This document shows positions 19,347-27,712 of a DNA stretch of 64,000 bases, piece after piece. The stretch's first letter is position 1; the number at the start of each line of letters is the position of its first letter. The notes under the pieces are model-generated. The model saw only the letters and a list, made by a program, of their open reading frames with translations. It made no database searches and had not been told where the DNA came from. Source of the DNA: a bacterium (GTDB lineage Bacteria; Cyanobacteriota; Vampirovibrionia; Gastranaerophilales; Gastranaerophilaceae); contig JAAVBM010000123.1 of the NCBI GenBank assembly GCA_014803505.1, positions 1 to 64,000 on the forward strand, written 5' to 3'. The position numbers were made by a program, and so were the translations under genes.

Positions 19347-19441
19347 TCGATGTAAAAAAATGTAACAGAATCCAAACTTATTGAATTTGACTAAAATTTC
19401 ATGTTTTTTAATCATTATAATTAGAAAATTCAGAGAAAGAT

Positions 19442-22400
19442 ATGGCTTTAAATTTAGATAAAGACAGCAAAATAGAAAAACAAATAGTAGCACAAAACAG
19501 CCCAACAACGCAGGCTGCAGCTCCTACTGAAACAAAACCTCAATCTAAGCCTGTCGATATGAATATGGGAACTCAGGATACTAAGAAGAATCCTGTTGTA
19601 CAAACTATTTTGGATCCTGATTTTCAAAAATTATCAGCAAAAGAAAAACTTAAAGTTTTAAAAGAACAATATCCGAATATTGATCCTAAAACTTTGTCTG
19701 AAACACTAAATCAAGTTGAAACAACAATACTTAAAGACAAAACAGAAAATTCCCCTTCTGCGAAAAATTTACCTGAAGAAGAATCGTTGTTAAATCAATA
19801 TGCGAAAAATTTGGAAGCTGAAACAGGAAAGCCTCAAACAATTGATGATGTTATTAAATCATTAAAATCAATTCCTGAAAATAAACTGACTGATAGTGAT
19901 AAGAAAATCCTTAATATAATCCAAAAATATCAAGCAAGAAAAGATCAACCATTAACAACTAAAGAAATTACAAATTTCCTTAATGAAAACAGTGAAGAAA
20001 TTTCCAATTTAATTCCGAAAGAAGTTGTAGAATCAGCAGAATGGAAACAAAAAACACCACAAGAAAAAGCTGATATAAGAGTTGATGCAATTCTTAATAA
20101 GATGATCCCTGGATATGAAAATTTTTCAAACAAAGAAAAAGCAGGAATGCGTCAAAACTTCTATGAAAAAATCGGTCAAATATTAGTTAAAGACTGGAAT
20201 TCACTTGATCACATAGATAAAAAATATAAAATATCAAATTTCGTAATAATGATGGAAGCTATGGAAGAATCCGGCAAGCCATTAAATGAATTATTGAACT
20301 TAAAGGAAGCTGACCGAAAGGAATTAGCATTCAACTACATTACAAATCACGCTTTGGATGCAACAAGTATTGATCGTGTTCAAAGCAGAGAGTGGATACA
20401 CCTATCCGGAACAGCACAAATCAATGAAATTATTGATAATTATTTAATATCACAAAATCCTGAATTCAAAAATTTTCCTCCTGAAAAACAAAAACAATAT
20501 AAAGATGAAATTTTAAATAAATTCGGAAAAACTTTTTGTGGGGATAAATGGGAACAAATGTCTTCTGCAGCTAAAGATTTAAAATTTCAACAAATAGCAG
20601 TAGAATTTAGTGTAATAAAATATTCAGGTCATACACTAGAAAGCTATACATCGCTTCCCGTAAGTGAACAATTTAAATATCAAAATGAATACGCAAAAGA
20701 CGTACTAGGGCACACTCCAAGTGACCTAGAACTTGCTCGCCAAGAATATGAAATACAAATAGGACATGCACCTAATAAGGCAGAGCTTAAAGATTATTTA
20801 TCAAAGAAACAAAATCCAACTGAAGAAGAAAGACATATATTACACCGACTCAAAATCGAAGAAGAGCTTGGGCAAGATTTATCATCAACTCAGGTGCCAA
20901 TCGAAAATGAAACTGTTGATTTTACAATAGAAACTAAATACAACAACGATATAATGGCATATTTAGAAAACGAATTTGGATTATCCAAATTAGGACTAAC
21001 ACCACAAGAATATGCCAAACAACATTCTGAGGAAATCGAGGAAATAATAAAACATACTGAAGATCCACAATTACTACAACAATTCAAAACTCTATTTGGT
21101 TTAAGTAATAAGAAAATAAAAAAAATTAAAAATATAAACCAAGCTATTATTGCTAAAATGTCAGAAGTAGATGCAAACCTAAAAAATTCCAAAAATTCTG
21201 TTGAAGCTGATAAAAATATAGATGAAAAAGACAAAATGCGAAAAATGGCTATTGACTTTGAATGTAATGATTTAGCTCATAAAGATATTGAAATTGCAGC
21301 AGAGACAATTGCATCATTAGCTACAAGATTTGGTAAGGAGTTAGCTATCGACCTTCAAAAAAAAGACACTAAAAATTCAATGGCCCTTGGTAAGGAATAT
21401 AGTGTAACCGCTGCAAAAAGTATCAACAAAAACTATGATACTAAAGATGGTGAAGCTATAGCAGCAGCTGCTGTGACTTCATCAGAAGTTCCACCAGCTG
21501 CACAAGCAGTATTCGCTCAAGCATTCATTGAAACTGCCGAAAATGATGATATCAGAACCCAACACAGTGAAGCACTTTCAAGCTTAGGTAACGTTAATGT
21601 TCTTGAAGGTCTAGCTGCTGCATCTAATTCTGTAGGCGCAAAATCAAGAGCTAAATACAATTCTCATATCGATAATGCTATGCAGAGTTTACCTCCTGCT
21701 CAACAAGCAACAATAAGAGCGGCAAGAGAATCAGGACAAATTTCTGAACAAACTTTATCTCAAACAACTCCGGTAAGTTCAACAAGCAAAACACAAGCTA
21801 CTCAAAACACTAAAAATACAAATAATAGCGGGTCACAAACTCAAGCTCAAACTCCACAAGTTCAACCGCAAACCCAAACCGGAATACCAAATGCATTAAA
21901 TATTCAAAATACAATAACAACACCAAAACAAACTATTGTTCAATCTCCTGTAACTTCAATAGACAACAAAGCTTTAATAAACAGCACCCCAAGTACTAAA
22001 AATTCAAACAAAACTTCTGTTAAAAATAAATCTGCAGGTAACTCTAGCAACGAAACTTCAACAAAATTATCCGCAAAAGAAACTAAAGAACTTACCAGAA
22101 AAGCTGACGAATTACTCGATAAAATAGAAACATTTAGAGAAACTCAAGCTGAAAGTATTAAAGAATGGGAAAAAACCCACAATGAACAAAAAATAAAAGA
22201 AGCTGCATCAGGTCTGGCTATTGATAAATCTAAAGACCTTGTAGCAAATCTAATTTCAGAAAGTGAAAATACGCTTCCTGCAGGAACTAAAGAAGAAGTA
22301 AAAGTATTCCTTGAAACTCTATATGAAAAACAAGGTATAAATGCAATTTACTCAATATTACCGGAAGGCAAGAAGATTAAATTCATAGAAATGATTGCAC

Positions 22401-22960
22401 TATCCGGCAGCTCTGATTCAATCAATGCACTTGCAAACGCAAACAAAGATAATAAGCAGGTAATTTTAACCTTATTCCAATACAGTCAAGATACCAATCT
22501 TATTAAATATATGAGAACCGAAGATATCTTAGATCTTTACTTAAAAGGTAAAATTACAGATGTGAATTTAATTAAAGATAATTCTGAAGTTTTAGCCAAA
22601 ATTATGGAAATAAGACTTAAAAACGGTACTCAACCAAGAGAACTAAAAGGTCTGTTTGTAATGCTAAAAGCTGAAGATCAAGGAGTTATACTGAACCAAT
22701 ATCCTGAAATGGCAGCAGAAATTCCAGGTTCGGACCAATGGAAAAATCAAAACAACACTCAAAAAACATCTCTTCAAAATCCGCAAGTTCAAACTCTAAG
22801 CCAAACAGAGATTAATAAAGAACTTACAAACAAAGCTGTGCAAAATGAAGAGTTTAAATATAATGATTTTGACTTTGGCTATCCTGAAGGCGCACCAATG
22901 GAATCTTCAACAGTTTCTAATTGGAAACTTAATAAACGTTTTAAGCCTTTCAGAGCCTAA
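19442..22960 (+). CDS. Very large unrecognised helical protein
   Basis: A 1172-aa protein without signal peptide or membrane helix. The N-terminal 750 residues are mostly helical and charged, with repeated segments of the type 'x-P-x-E-K-Q-K-Y'. A low-complexity Gln/Thr/Asn linker (about 760-860) leads to a second helical region (about 870-1090), which has TPR- or HEAT-like spacing, and a basic end (NKRFKPFRA). Gln-rich linkers between helical blocks occur in cytoskeletal and secreted effector-like proteins, but no family is recognised. TATAAT is found shortly upstream and the SD is weak. Confidence 0.5.
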   Translation: MALNLDKDSKIEKQIVAQNSPTTQAAAPTETKPQSKPVDMNMGTQDTKKNPVVQTILDPDFQKLSAKEKLKVLKEQYPNIDPKTLSETLNQVETTILKDKTENSPSAKNLPEEESLLNQYAKNLEAETGKPQTIDDVIKSLKSIPENKLTDSDKKILNIIQKYQARKDQPLTTKEITNFLNENSEEISNLIPKEVVESAEWKQKTPQEKADIRVDAILNKMIPGYENFSNKEKAGMRQNFYEKIGQILVKDWNSLDHIDKKYKISNFVIMMEAMEESGKPLNELLNLKEADRKELAFNYITNHALDATSIDRVQSREWIHLSGTAQINEIIDNYLISQNPEFKNFPPEKQKQYKDEILNKFGKTFCGDKWEQMSSAAKDLKFQQIAVEFSVIKYSGHTLESYTSLPVSEQFKYQNEYAKDVLGHTPSDLELARQEYEIQIGHAPNKAELKDYLSKKQNPTEEERHILHRLKIEEELGQDLSSTQVPIENETVDFTIETKYNNDIMAYLENEFGLSKLGLTPQEYAKQHSEEIEEIIKHTEDPQLLQQFKTLFGLSNKKIKKIKNINQAIIAKMSEVDANLKNSKNSVEADKNIDEKDKMRKMAIDFECNDLAHKDIEIAAETIASLATRFGKELAIDLQKKDTKNSMALGKEYSVTAAKSINKNYDTKDGEAIAAAAVTSSEVPPAAQAVFAQAFIETAENDDIRTQHSEALSSLGNVNVLEGLAAASNSVGAKSRAKYNSHIDNAMQSLPPAQQATIRAARESGQISEQTLSQTTPVSSTSKTQATQNTKNTNNSGSQTQAQTPQVQPQTQTGIPNALNIQNTITTPKQTIVQSPVTSIDNKALINSTPSTKNSNKTSVKNKSAGNSSNETSTKLSAKETKELTRKADELLDKIETFRETQAESIKEWEKTHNEQKIKEAASGLAIDKSKDLVANLISESENTLPAGTKEEVKVFLETLYEKQGINAIYSILPEGKKIKFIEMIALSGSSDSINALANANKDNKQVILTLFQYSQDTNLIKYMRTEDILDLYLKGKITDVNLIKDNSEVLAKIMEIRLKNGTQPRELKGLFVMLKAEDQGVILNQYPEMAAEIPGSDQWKNQNNTQKTSLQNPQVQTLSQTEINKELTNKAVQNEEFKYNDFDFGYPEGAPMESSTVSNWKLNKRFKPFRA

Positions 22961-23058
22961 ATTTTAACGCTTAAGCTTGATTTTCAAAAATTTTTATGGT
23001 GTAATCTTCTTACAGCAAGATTTTCTTGCGAGTTCTATGGAAAGAAGACAATTTAAAA

Positions 23059-23940
23059 TTGCCGAAAGAAATTAAATTAGCTAAGTTTGCAGGTTTTTGC
23101 TACGGTGTAAAAAGAGCCGTTGAAACCGTTAAAAAATTAAAAGCCGAAAACCCTGAACGTAACATTTGCGTGTTAGGCGAACTTATACATAATACGCAAG
23201 TTATTGAAGAATTAAACAATCTTGGTATAAAGTCTCTTCAAACATTACCCGAAAAAGGTGATGGAATTTGTGTTGTCAGAAGCCATGGAGAAAGCCCTGA
23301 AGTTTTTGAAAACATAACAAAAGCAGGTTTTGAAGTTTATGACCTTACCTGTCCGGATGTGAAAAAAGTTCAACAAAAAGCCATAGAACTGATTCAAGCA
23401 GGATATTATCTTGTTATAGTAGGAAAATCAGAACATCCTGAAGTTATTGCAATTAAAGCCAATGCAAACAGATTTGGAACTGATATCGTAGTAGCCACAG
23501 ATGTTGAACAACTTAAACTTGTTGAAGAAGAGTTAAAAAAACATAAAAAAATTGGAGTCGTTGTGCAAACAACCCAAATGATTTCAACCCTAAATAACAT
23601 TGTTGAATACTTAACTTCGATTGCAAAAGAATTAAATATCGCAAATACAATTTGCCAAAGTACTTCAATGCGTCAATCTGAAGCTAAAGAACTTGCAAAA
23701 GAAAGCGATTTGATGATTGTTGTAGGCTCAAAAAAGAGTGCAAACACTACTCACCTTGCAGAAATCTTAAAAGAGATAACTCCAACAATTCATATTGAAA
23801 CAGAAAAAGAATTAGATAATTACACAGATTTAATTGAAAAATCTAATAATATTTCGATCACAGCAGGAGCATCAACTCCACAGTGCATAATAGATAAAGT
23901 TATAAATCACATAAATACCCAATCAAATGAATCACACTGA
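23059..23940 (+). CDS. ispH: HMB-PP reductase IspH
   Basis: Last step of the MEP isoprenoid pathway, reducing HMB-PP to IPP and DMAPP with a 4Fe-4S cluster. The three cluster cysteines are in GFCYGVKRA, DLTCPDVKK and NTICQSTSMRQ. The reading frame also allows TTG at 23026, but TTG at 23059 is preferred: it follows GGAAAGAAG and puts the first family motif (KLAKFAGFCYGV) at the usual distance from the N-terminus. The start remains uncertain since both are TTG. About 293 aa from this start, normal for the family. Confidence 0.93.
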   Translation: MPKEIKLAKFAGFCYGVKRAVETVKKLKAENPERNICVLGELIHNTQVIEELNNLGIKSLQTLPEKGDGICVVRSHGESPEVFENITKAGFEVYDLTCPDVKKVQQKAIELIQAGYYLVIVGKSEHPEVIAIKANANRFGTDIVVATDVEQLKLVEEELKKHKKIGVVVQTTQMISTLNNIVEYLTSIAKELNIANTICQSTSMRQSEAKELAKESDLMIVVGSKKSANTTHLAEILKEITPTIHIETEKELDNYTDLIEKSNNISITAGASTPQCIIDKVINHINTQSNESH

Positions 23941-23952
23941 ATTTAATTCAGA

Positions 23953-23996
23953 GTCTATCAATAAAATTATAGATTTTGAATCAAGTTCAGAATAAC
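23953..23996 (+). repeat. Degenerate copy of the 86-bp repeat
   Basis: Between ispH and rpsA, the segment GAATCAAGTTCAGAATAACG closely matches GAATCAAGTTCAGGGTGACG of the array at 55984-56230. The preceding AGTCTATCAAT also resembles the array's AATCTATCAAT. It is probably a decayed single copy of the same element. Confidence 0.45.
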
Positions 23997-24029
23997 GAAC
24001 TAAAACCAAAGAAAAGGAGAAAATAAAAA

Positions 24030-25097
24030 ATGACACAAGTATTAGACGAATTCGAAAAACTATTAGAAGAAAGTTTTTCAACCAGCCATTCAGTAGCTGA
24101 CATCGTAGAAGGAACAGTTCTTAGAAAAGAACAAGACGGTTATTTAGTAAGCGTTCGCGGCGCTAAAACTGAAGCTTTCTTACCTAACAGAGAAATCTCT
24201 TCAGCTGAAGATGCAACTCCTGTTGAATTAGGCGATGTTAAAGAATTCTATGTATTAAAAGAAGAAAATGATGAAGATGGTATGCTATTATCATTGAAAA
24301 GACTTGCATTTGCTCAAGCTTGGGCTCAACTTAATGATGCAAAAGTTCAAGGCGATACAATCCTTGCTAAAGTTGTTTCAGTTGTTAAAGGCGGTGTATT
24401 AGTTGACGTTGCAGACCTTAAAGGTTTCATCCCATCATCTCAACTTAGAACAGGCACTCCATTTGATGGTCTATTAGATCAAAAAATCGAAGTTAAAGTT
24501 CTTGAAGCTGATCCTAAGAAAAACAAACTTATCTTATCTCAAAGACAAGCTGTTGCTGAACAACGTGACCAAGTTGTTGACAACATTCTAGCTACTTTAG
24601 AAGAAGATTCAATCGTTAAAGGTGAAGTTGTAAGAATAGCAGATTTCGGTGCTTTCGTTGACATCAACGGAATCGATGGTTTGCTTCCTATTTCTGAAAT
24701 TTCTTGGCAAAGAATTAAACATCCTTCAGATGTTATTTCTTTAGGCGAAACTTTAGAAGTTAAAATCATTAAAATCGATACAGAACTTAAGAGAATTTCA
24801 TTGTCATTAAAAAGAATGGGCGAAGATCCATGGCAACAAATCGAAGGTCAATTCTCAGAAGGTCAAGTAATCACAGGTACTGTAAATAAAGTTACAGGAT
24901 TTGGTGCATTCATCAACATCTTCCCAGGCGTTGAAGCATTGTTACCTGTTTCTGAAATGGCTGAAGAAAACGTTAATCCATTCAACAAATTCAAAGTTGG
25001 AGATAGCGTAGAAGTTCTTATCAAAAAATTCACTCCGCAAGAACACAGAATTGCGTTGAGCATTAAAGATATGAACAGCGACGAAGCTGCTGAATAG
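24030..25097 (+). CDS. rpsA: 30S ribosomal protein S1
   Basis: RNA-binding protein that helps the small subunit hold mRNA. Four S1 (OB-fold) domains are visible in order: VEGTVLRKEQDGYLVSVRG (from about 25), ILAKVVSVVKGGVLVDV (about 110), VKGEVVRIADFGAFVDING (about 197) and ITGTVNKVTGFGAFINIFPG (about 283). At 355 aa it is the shorter form seen in Cyanobacteria and Gram-positives, not the six-domain proteobacterial one. A strong AAAGGAG site precedes the ATG, and a terminator follows. Confidence 0.93.
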   Translation: MTQVLDEFEKLLEESFSTSHSVADIVEGTVLRKEQDGYLVSVRGAKTEAFLPNREISSAEDATPVELGDVKEFYVLKEENDEDGMLLSLKRLAFAQAWAQLNDAKVQGDTILAKVVSVVKGGVLVDVADLKGFIPSSQLRTGTPFDGLLDQKIEVKVLEADPKKNKLILSQRQAVAEQRDQVVDNILATLEEDSIVKGEVVRIADFGAFVDINGIDGLLPISEISWQRIKHPSDVISLGETLEVKIIKIDTELKRISLSLKRMGEDPWQQIEGQFSEGQVITGTVNKVTGFGAFINIFPGVEALLPVSEMAEENVNPFNKFKVGDSVEVLIKKFTPQEHRIALSIKDMNSDEAAE

Positions 25098-25118
25098 TTT
25101 TTAACAAATAATTCGTAC

Positions 25119-25156
25119 AGCACAAAAAGCCATACTTATTGTATGGCTTTTTGCTG
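25119..25156 (+). terminator. Terminator of rpsA
   Basis: AAAAAGCCATAC (25124-25135) pairs with GTATGGCTTTTT (25141-25152); outer CAGCA/TGCTG extends the stem. Confidence 0.85.
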
Positions 25157-25192
25157 TAAATTATGATAAATTAAAAAACAAAAGGAATTTAT

Positions 25193-25699
25193 ATGAAAAA
25201 ATTTATAATAACAAGCTTAATTTTATTTAGCTTTGCAACTTTAAGCTCATTTTCGGCTAACTCAGTCAATACTTCTGTGCAAATTCACCCTATATATAAA
25301 TGTAAAGATGGCAACACTTTATACACGGTTAGTGATTTTAGCTTGCAACTCGATAAATGTAAAAATTTTAAAGCACGTAATAATCAAACAGCATATCAAC
25401 ATTGCATGGCGGAATATAATAAACATCTAAGTTTATACAAATCTGGCAAATGTAAAATTTCAGCCTCACAGCTTATAACTAATTATAATGATACTATTTG
25501 CTCTATGACATATTCCAAAACAGAGAATTCAATCAATGGCGTATTACATAGATGTACATCGCAAAAAGCATGTGATTCTTGTTTCATGAAACTGGCTAAA
25601 TTTGTAAAAGCTAAACATCCTGATGTTCATTCATCTAATGAAGATTTAATAAAATATGGTATCAAATATATTCCAATTACAACAAACATAATTCCTTAA
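25193..25699 (+). CDS. Secreted cysteine-containing protein, unknown
   Basis: A 168-aa protein with a clear Sec signal peptide (MKKFIITSLILFSFATLSSF, cleavage probably near SFSAN-S). The mature part has about nine cysteines, including CKDGNTLY, CKISAS and the cluster CTSQKACDSC, which suggests disulfides in the periplasm or outside. AAAGGAA precedes the ATG. It follows the rpsA terminator. No family is recognised. Confidence 0.65.
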   Translation: MKKFIITSLILFSFATLSSFSANSVNTSVQIHPIYKCKDGNTLYTVSDFSLQLDKCKNFKARNNQTAYQHCMAEYNKHLSLYKSGKCKISASQLITNYNDTICSMTYSKTENSINGVLHRCTSQKACDSCFMKLAKFVKAKHPDVHSSNEDLIKYGIKYIPITTNIIP

Positions 25700-25740
25700 G
25701 TATAATAAAGTGGAATATTTTTTATCCCGCAAAAAATATC

Positions 25741-26343
25741 ATGTTTATCTTTATTATGAATATGATGAAAATAACAAACTTAAAAACTTATTTTACAAAA
25801 CCTTCAAAATGTTTTATACCAAAATGCAAATCACATTGCTGTATAAATGCCCCGCTTCCTGAAGATTTTTTACCAAAACATACCGATAAAATCCAAAGAC
25901 AAATTTGGGGCGGATTTAATATGGGACAAAATGATCTGTTAGATAGTTATAATTCAGTAATCTACAGTACGAGACCTGTAATATTCATGGGATATGATCA
26001 AAATGGCAACATGTTGGCAACCATTAACCCTAAAGTTATGGCAGAATTACAACTAAAAAACATGGACGACGTTCACAACTTTATTAAGGATTTAGACTCA
26101 AGAAAAATTCTCAACTATTGTCCTTTTATCAAATCAGATGCAAGTTGTAGCGTATACTCAGAACGACCGCCAATTTGTCGCGAATTTGGAACTGCTCCCG
26201 GCAAAAAAAATGAATGCCCTGATAAATCTTCACGACTGGAAATTATAAAATTTAAATTGAAAGACTTTTACTCATTTCAAAAAGATGTATTTAAAACAAT
26301 GTGGAGCCTTGTTCGTGGAAAAAATCCTATAAAATTTGAATAA
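25741..26343 (+). CDS. YkgJ-type cysteine-cluster protein
   Basis: A 200-aa protein with the two cysteine groups of the YkgJ (zinc/iron-chelating) family: CFIPKCKSHCC near residue 21 and CPFIKSDASCSVYSERPPICREFG near residue 125. The family probably binds a metal or an iron-sulfur cluster; its role is not established. The start is uncertain: ATGs at codons 1, 6, 8 and 9 are all in frame and none has a good SD. It lies between a secreted-protein gene and nusB. Confidence 0.75.
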   Translation: MFIFIMNMMKITNLKTYFTKPSKCFIPKCKSHCCINAPLPEDFLPKHTDKIQRQIWGGFNMGQNDLLDSYNSVIYSTRPVIFMGYDQNGNMLATINPKVMAELQLKNMDDVHNFIKDLDSRKILNYCPFIKSDASCSVYSERPPICREFGTAPGKKNECPDKSSRLEIIKFKLKDFYSFQKDVFKTMWSLVRGKNPIKFE

Positions 26344-26416
26344 TCTTTACGCAAAAAATTTTTCATGATAGCATAGCTTCAGAAGTAAAATATGAAAAAA
26401 ATTAAGAGGTAAAAAT

Positions 26417-27076
26417 ATGCAAGCCCGCAGAGCATCTAGAGAACTGGCATTCATCCTGTTTTCGCAATTTGACAAGAAAATCTCAAACTATTCAAAAGAA
26501 AATTTAGACGATATTATTCTTAAATCAGTAAGAATTCTATCAAGTACAGCAAGCGACACACTAAAATTATCATTAGGTTCGCTGGTTGATATGAAAAACA
26601 AAATCGATGACTATGAAGCAGAACATGAAATCAATTTAAACAGACCAATGGAAGCTTCTAATATACCTGTACCTCTACCATTAACATCTGATATGACAGG
26701 TAGAATTGATGAAATGATTGACGTTGCAGAAAAAGCATTGCTCGCGTTAGAAATCGCAGAATTTGCAACACTTGAATCAGAAGGTGAAGTAAAAAATTAT
26801 GCAATCAAAATTGCAGAAACTTTCCAACAACACAATGAAGAAATCGACGAAATGATTAAAAACTATTCTACAGGATGGGACTTTGACAGACTTGTAAAAA
26901 TGGACAAAGACATTTTGAGAATCGCAATTGCTGAACTTTTATATATAAAAGAAGCACCAATGAAAGTTGTAGTAGATGAAGCATTAGAACTTGCGAAAAA
27001 ATATTCAACAGATGATAGCTCATCATTCATTAACGGCGTACTTGGAAAAGTGATTGTTGAAAATGGTGTAGCATAA
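26417..27076 (+). CDS. nusB: Transcription antitermination factor NusB
   Basis: Binds boxA RNA with NusE(S10) in antitermination complexes on rRNA operons. The C-terminal half matches the family well (LVKMDKDILRIAIAELLY and then VVVDEALELAKKY, with SFINGVLGKV at the end). At 219 aa it is longer than the 139-aa E. coli form because of an insert at about 30-110, as in cyanobacterial NusB. AGAGG precedes the ATG. A terminator follows at 27100. Confidence 0.92.
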   Translation: MQARRASRELAFILFSQFDKKISNYSKENLDDIILKSVRILSSTASDTLKLSLGSLVDMKNKIDDYEAEHEINLNRPMEASNIPVPLPLTSDMTGRIDEMIDVAEKALLALEIAEFATLESEGEVKNYAIKIAETFQQHNEEIDEMIKNYSTGWDFDRLVKMDKDILRIAIAELLYIKEAPMKVVVDEALELAKKYSTDDSSSFINGVLGKVIVENGVA

Positions 27077-27099
27077 AAGTTTATAAACGAATAAATAGA

Positions 27100-27130
27100 A
27101 AAGACCTTGAGGATTTCAAGGTCTTTTTTT
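27100..27130 (+). terminator. Terminator of nusB
   Basis: AAAGACCTTGA (27100-27110) pairs with TCAAGGTCTTT (27116-27126), then a T-run. It lies against the 3' end of the minus-strand gene at 27129 and could serve both strands. Confidence 0.9.
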
Positions 27131-27344
27131 ATTTTTGTTTTTCTCTTATAACCAACTCATAACCGAGGTAATCTAAAATTTCCTGAACCGTTTGAAACTT
27201 AACTCGTTTCTTATTAAAAGAATTAGAAAGTCCACCTTTTACTGGAACATCATAACCAAGTTCCAATAACTTTACTGCCAATTTCCTCATAGACAGCCCT
27301 TTGCGAAATAATAGTATTCTAATCTCTTCATAAATATTTAACAT
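27129..27344 (-). CDS. Small HTH-like DNA-binding protein
   Basis: A 71-aa protein. The residues FRKGLSMRKLAVKLLELGY followed by GGLSNSFNKKRVKFQTVQEI look like a short helix-turn-helix of the XRE-like kind, with the second helix around 17-25 and a C-terminal LDYLGYEL strand. No SD is seen; TAAACT lies 6 nt before the ATG on this strand. The near-perfect inverted repeat at 27389-27415, just upstream, is a natural candidate operator, so autoregulation is plausible. Confidence 0.6.
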   Translation of the reverse strand: MLNIYEEIRILLFRKGLSMRKLAVKLLELGYDVPVKGGLSNSFNKKRVKFQTVQEILDYLGYELVIREKQK

Positions 27345-27388
27345 AAGAACAGTTTATTGTCATTTTGGTTAATTGACAAAATTATAAA

Positions 27389-27415
27389 TTACTGTCATTA
27401 TATAAATGACAGTAA
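27389..27415. promoter_or_regulatory. 11-bp inverted repeat, probable operator
   Basis: TTACTGTCATT (27389-27399) and AATGACAGTAA (27405-27415) are perfect inverted copies around a 5-bp spacer. TTGACA at 27373-27378 lies just upstream on the plus strand. A partial copy (TGTCATT) occurs at about 27358-27364. It stands between the divergent small genes at 27344 and 27459. Confidence 0.6.
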
Positions 27416-27458
27416 CATAATTTAGATAACATATATTACAATAAACAATTATTTCACT

Positions 27459-27659
27459 ATGAACAAAACAAAAACACCCCCTATAGAATATTTTAATGAA
27501 GAAGATGATATTATTTTACCGGACACTATATTCGGCGAAATTTACTACATAAAATGCATTTTAACAGATATAATTAAAAACCCCGATAATACTAGACATA
27601 AATTACAACTTCTGCGAAGGCAAATAGGTTTCTTTATCCGATGGCAAAAAACTAAATAA
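27459..27659 (+). CDS. Small unrecognised protein, 66 aa
   Basis: Short acidic N-terminal half (YFNEEDDIILPDTIFGE) and a basic C-terminal helix (HKLQLLRRQIGFFIRW). No SD, but TACAAT at 27437-27442 could be its -10 and the palindrome at 27389-27415 is upstream. It is transcribed away from the HTH-like gene and is followed at once by a strong terminator, which argues for a real transcript. Function unknown. Confidence 0.45.
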   Translation: MNKTKTPPIEYFNEEDDIILPDTIFGEIYYIKCILTDIIKNPDNTRHKLQLLRRQIGFFIRWQKTK

Positions 27660-27669
27660 CAGAACAAAA

Positions 27670-27700
27670 AAGGCGGGCTTGTTTTCAACAAGCCCGCCTT
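27670..27700. terminator. Bidirectional terminator
   Basis: AAGGCGGGCTTGTT (27670-27683) pairs perfectly with AACAAGCCCGCCTT (27687-27700) over a 3-nt loop, with an A-run before and T-rich sequence after. It sits between two convergent genes. Confidence 0.9.
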
Positions 27701-27712
27701 CAATATTCAACT

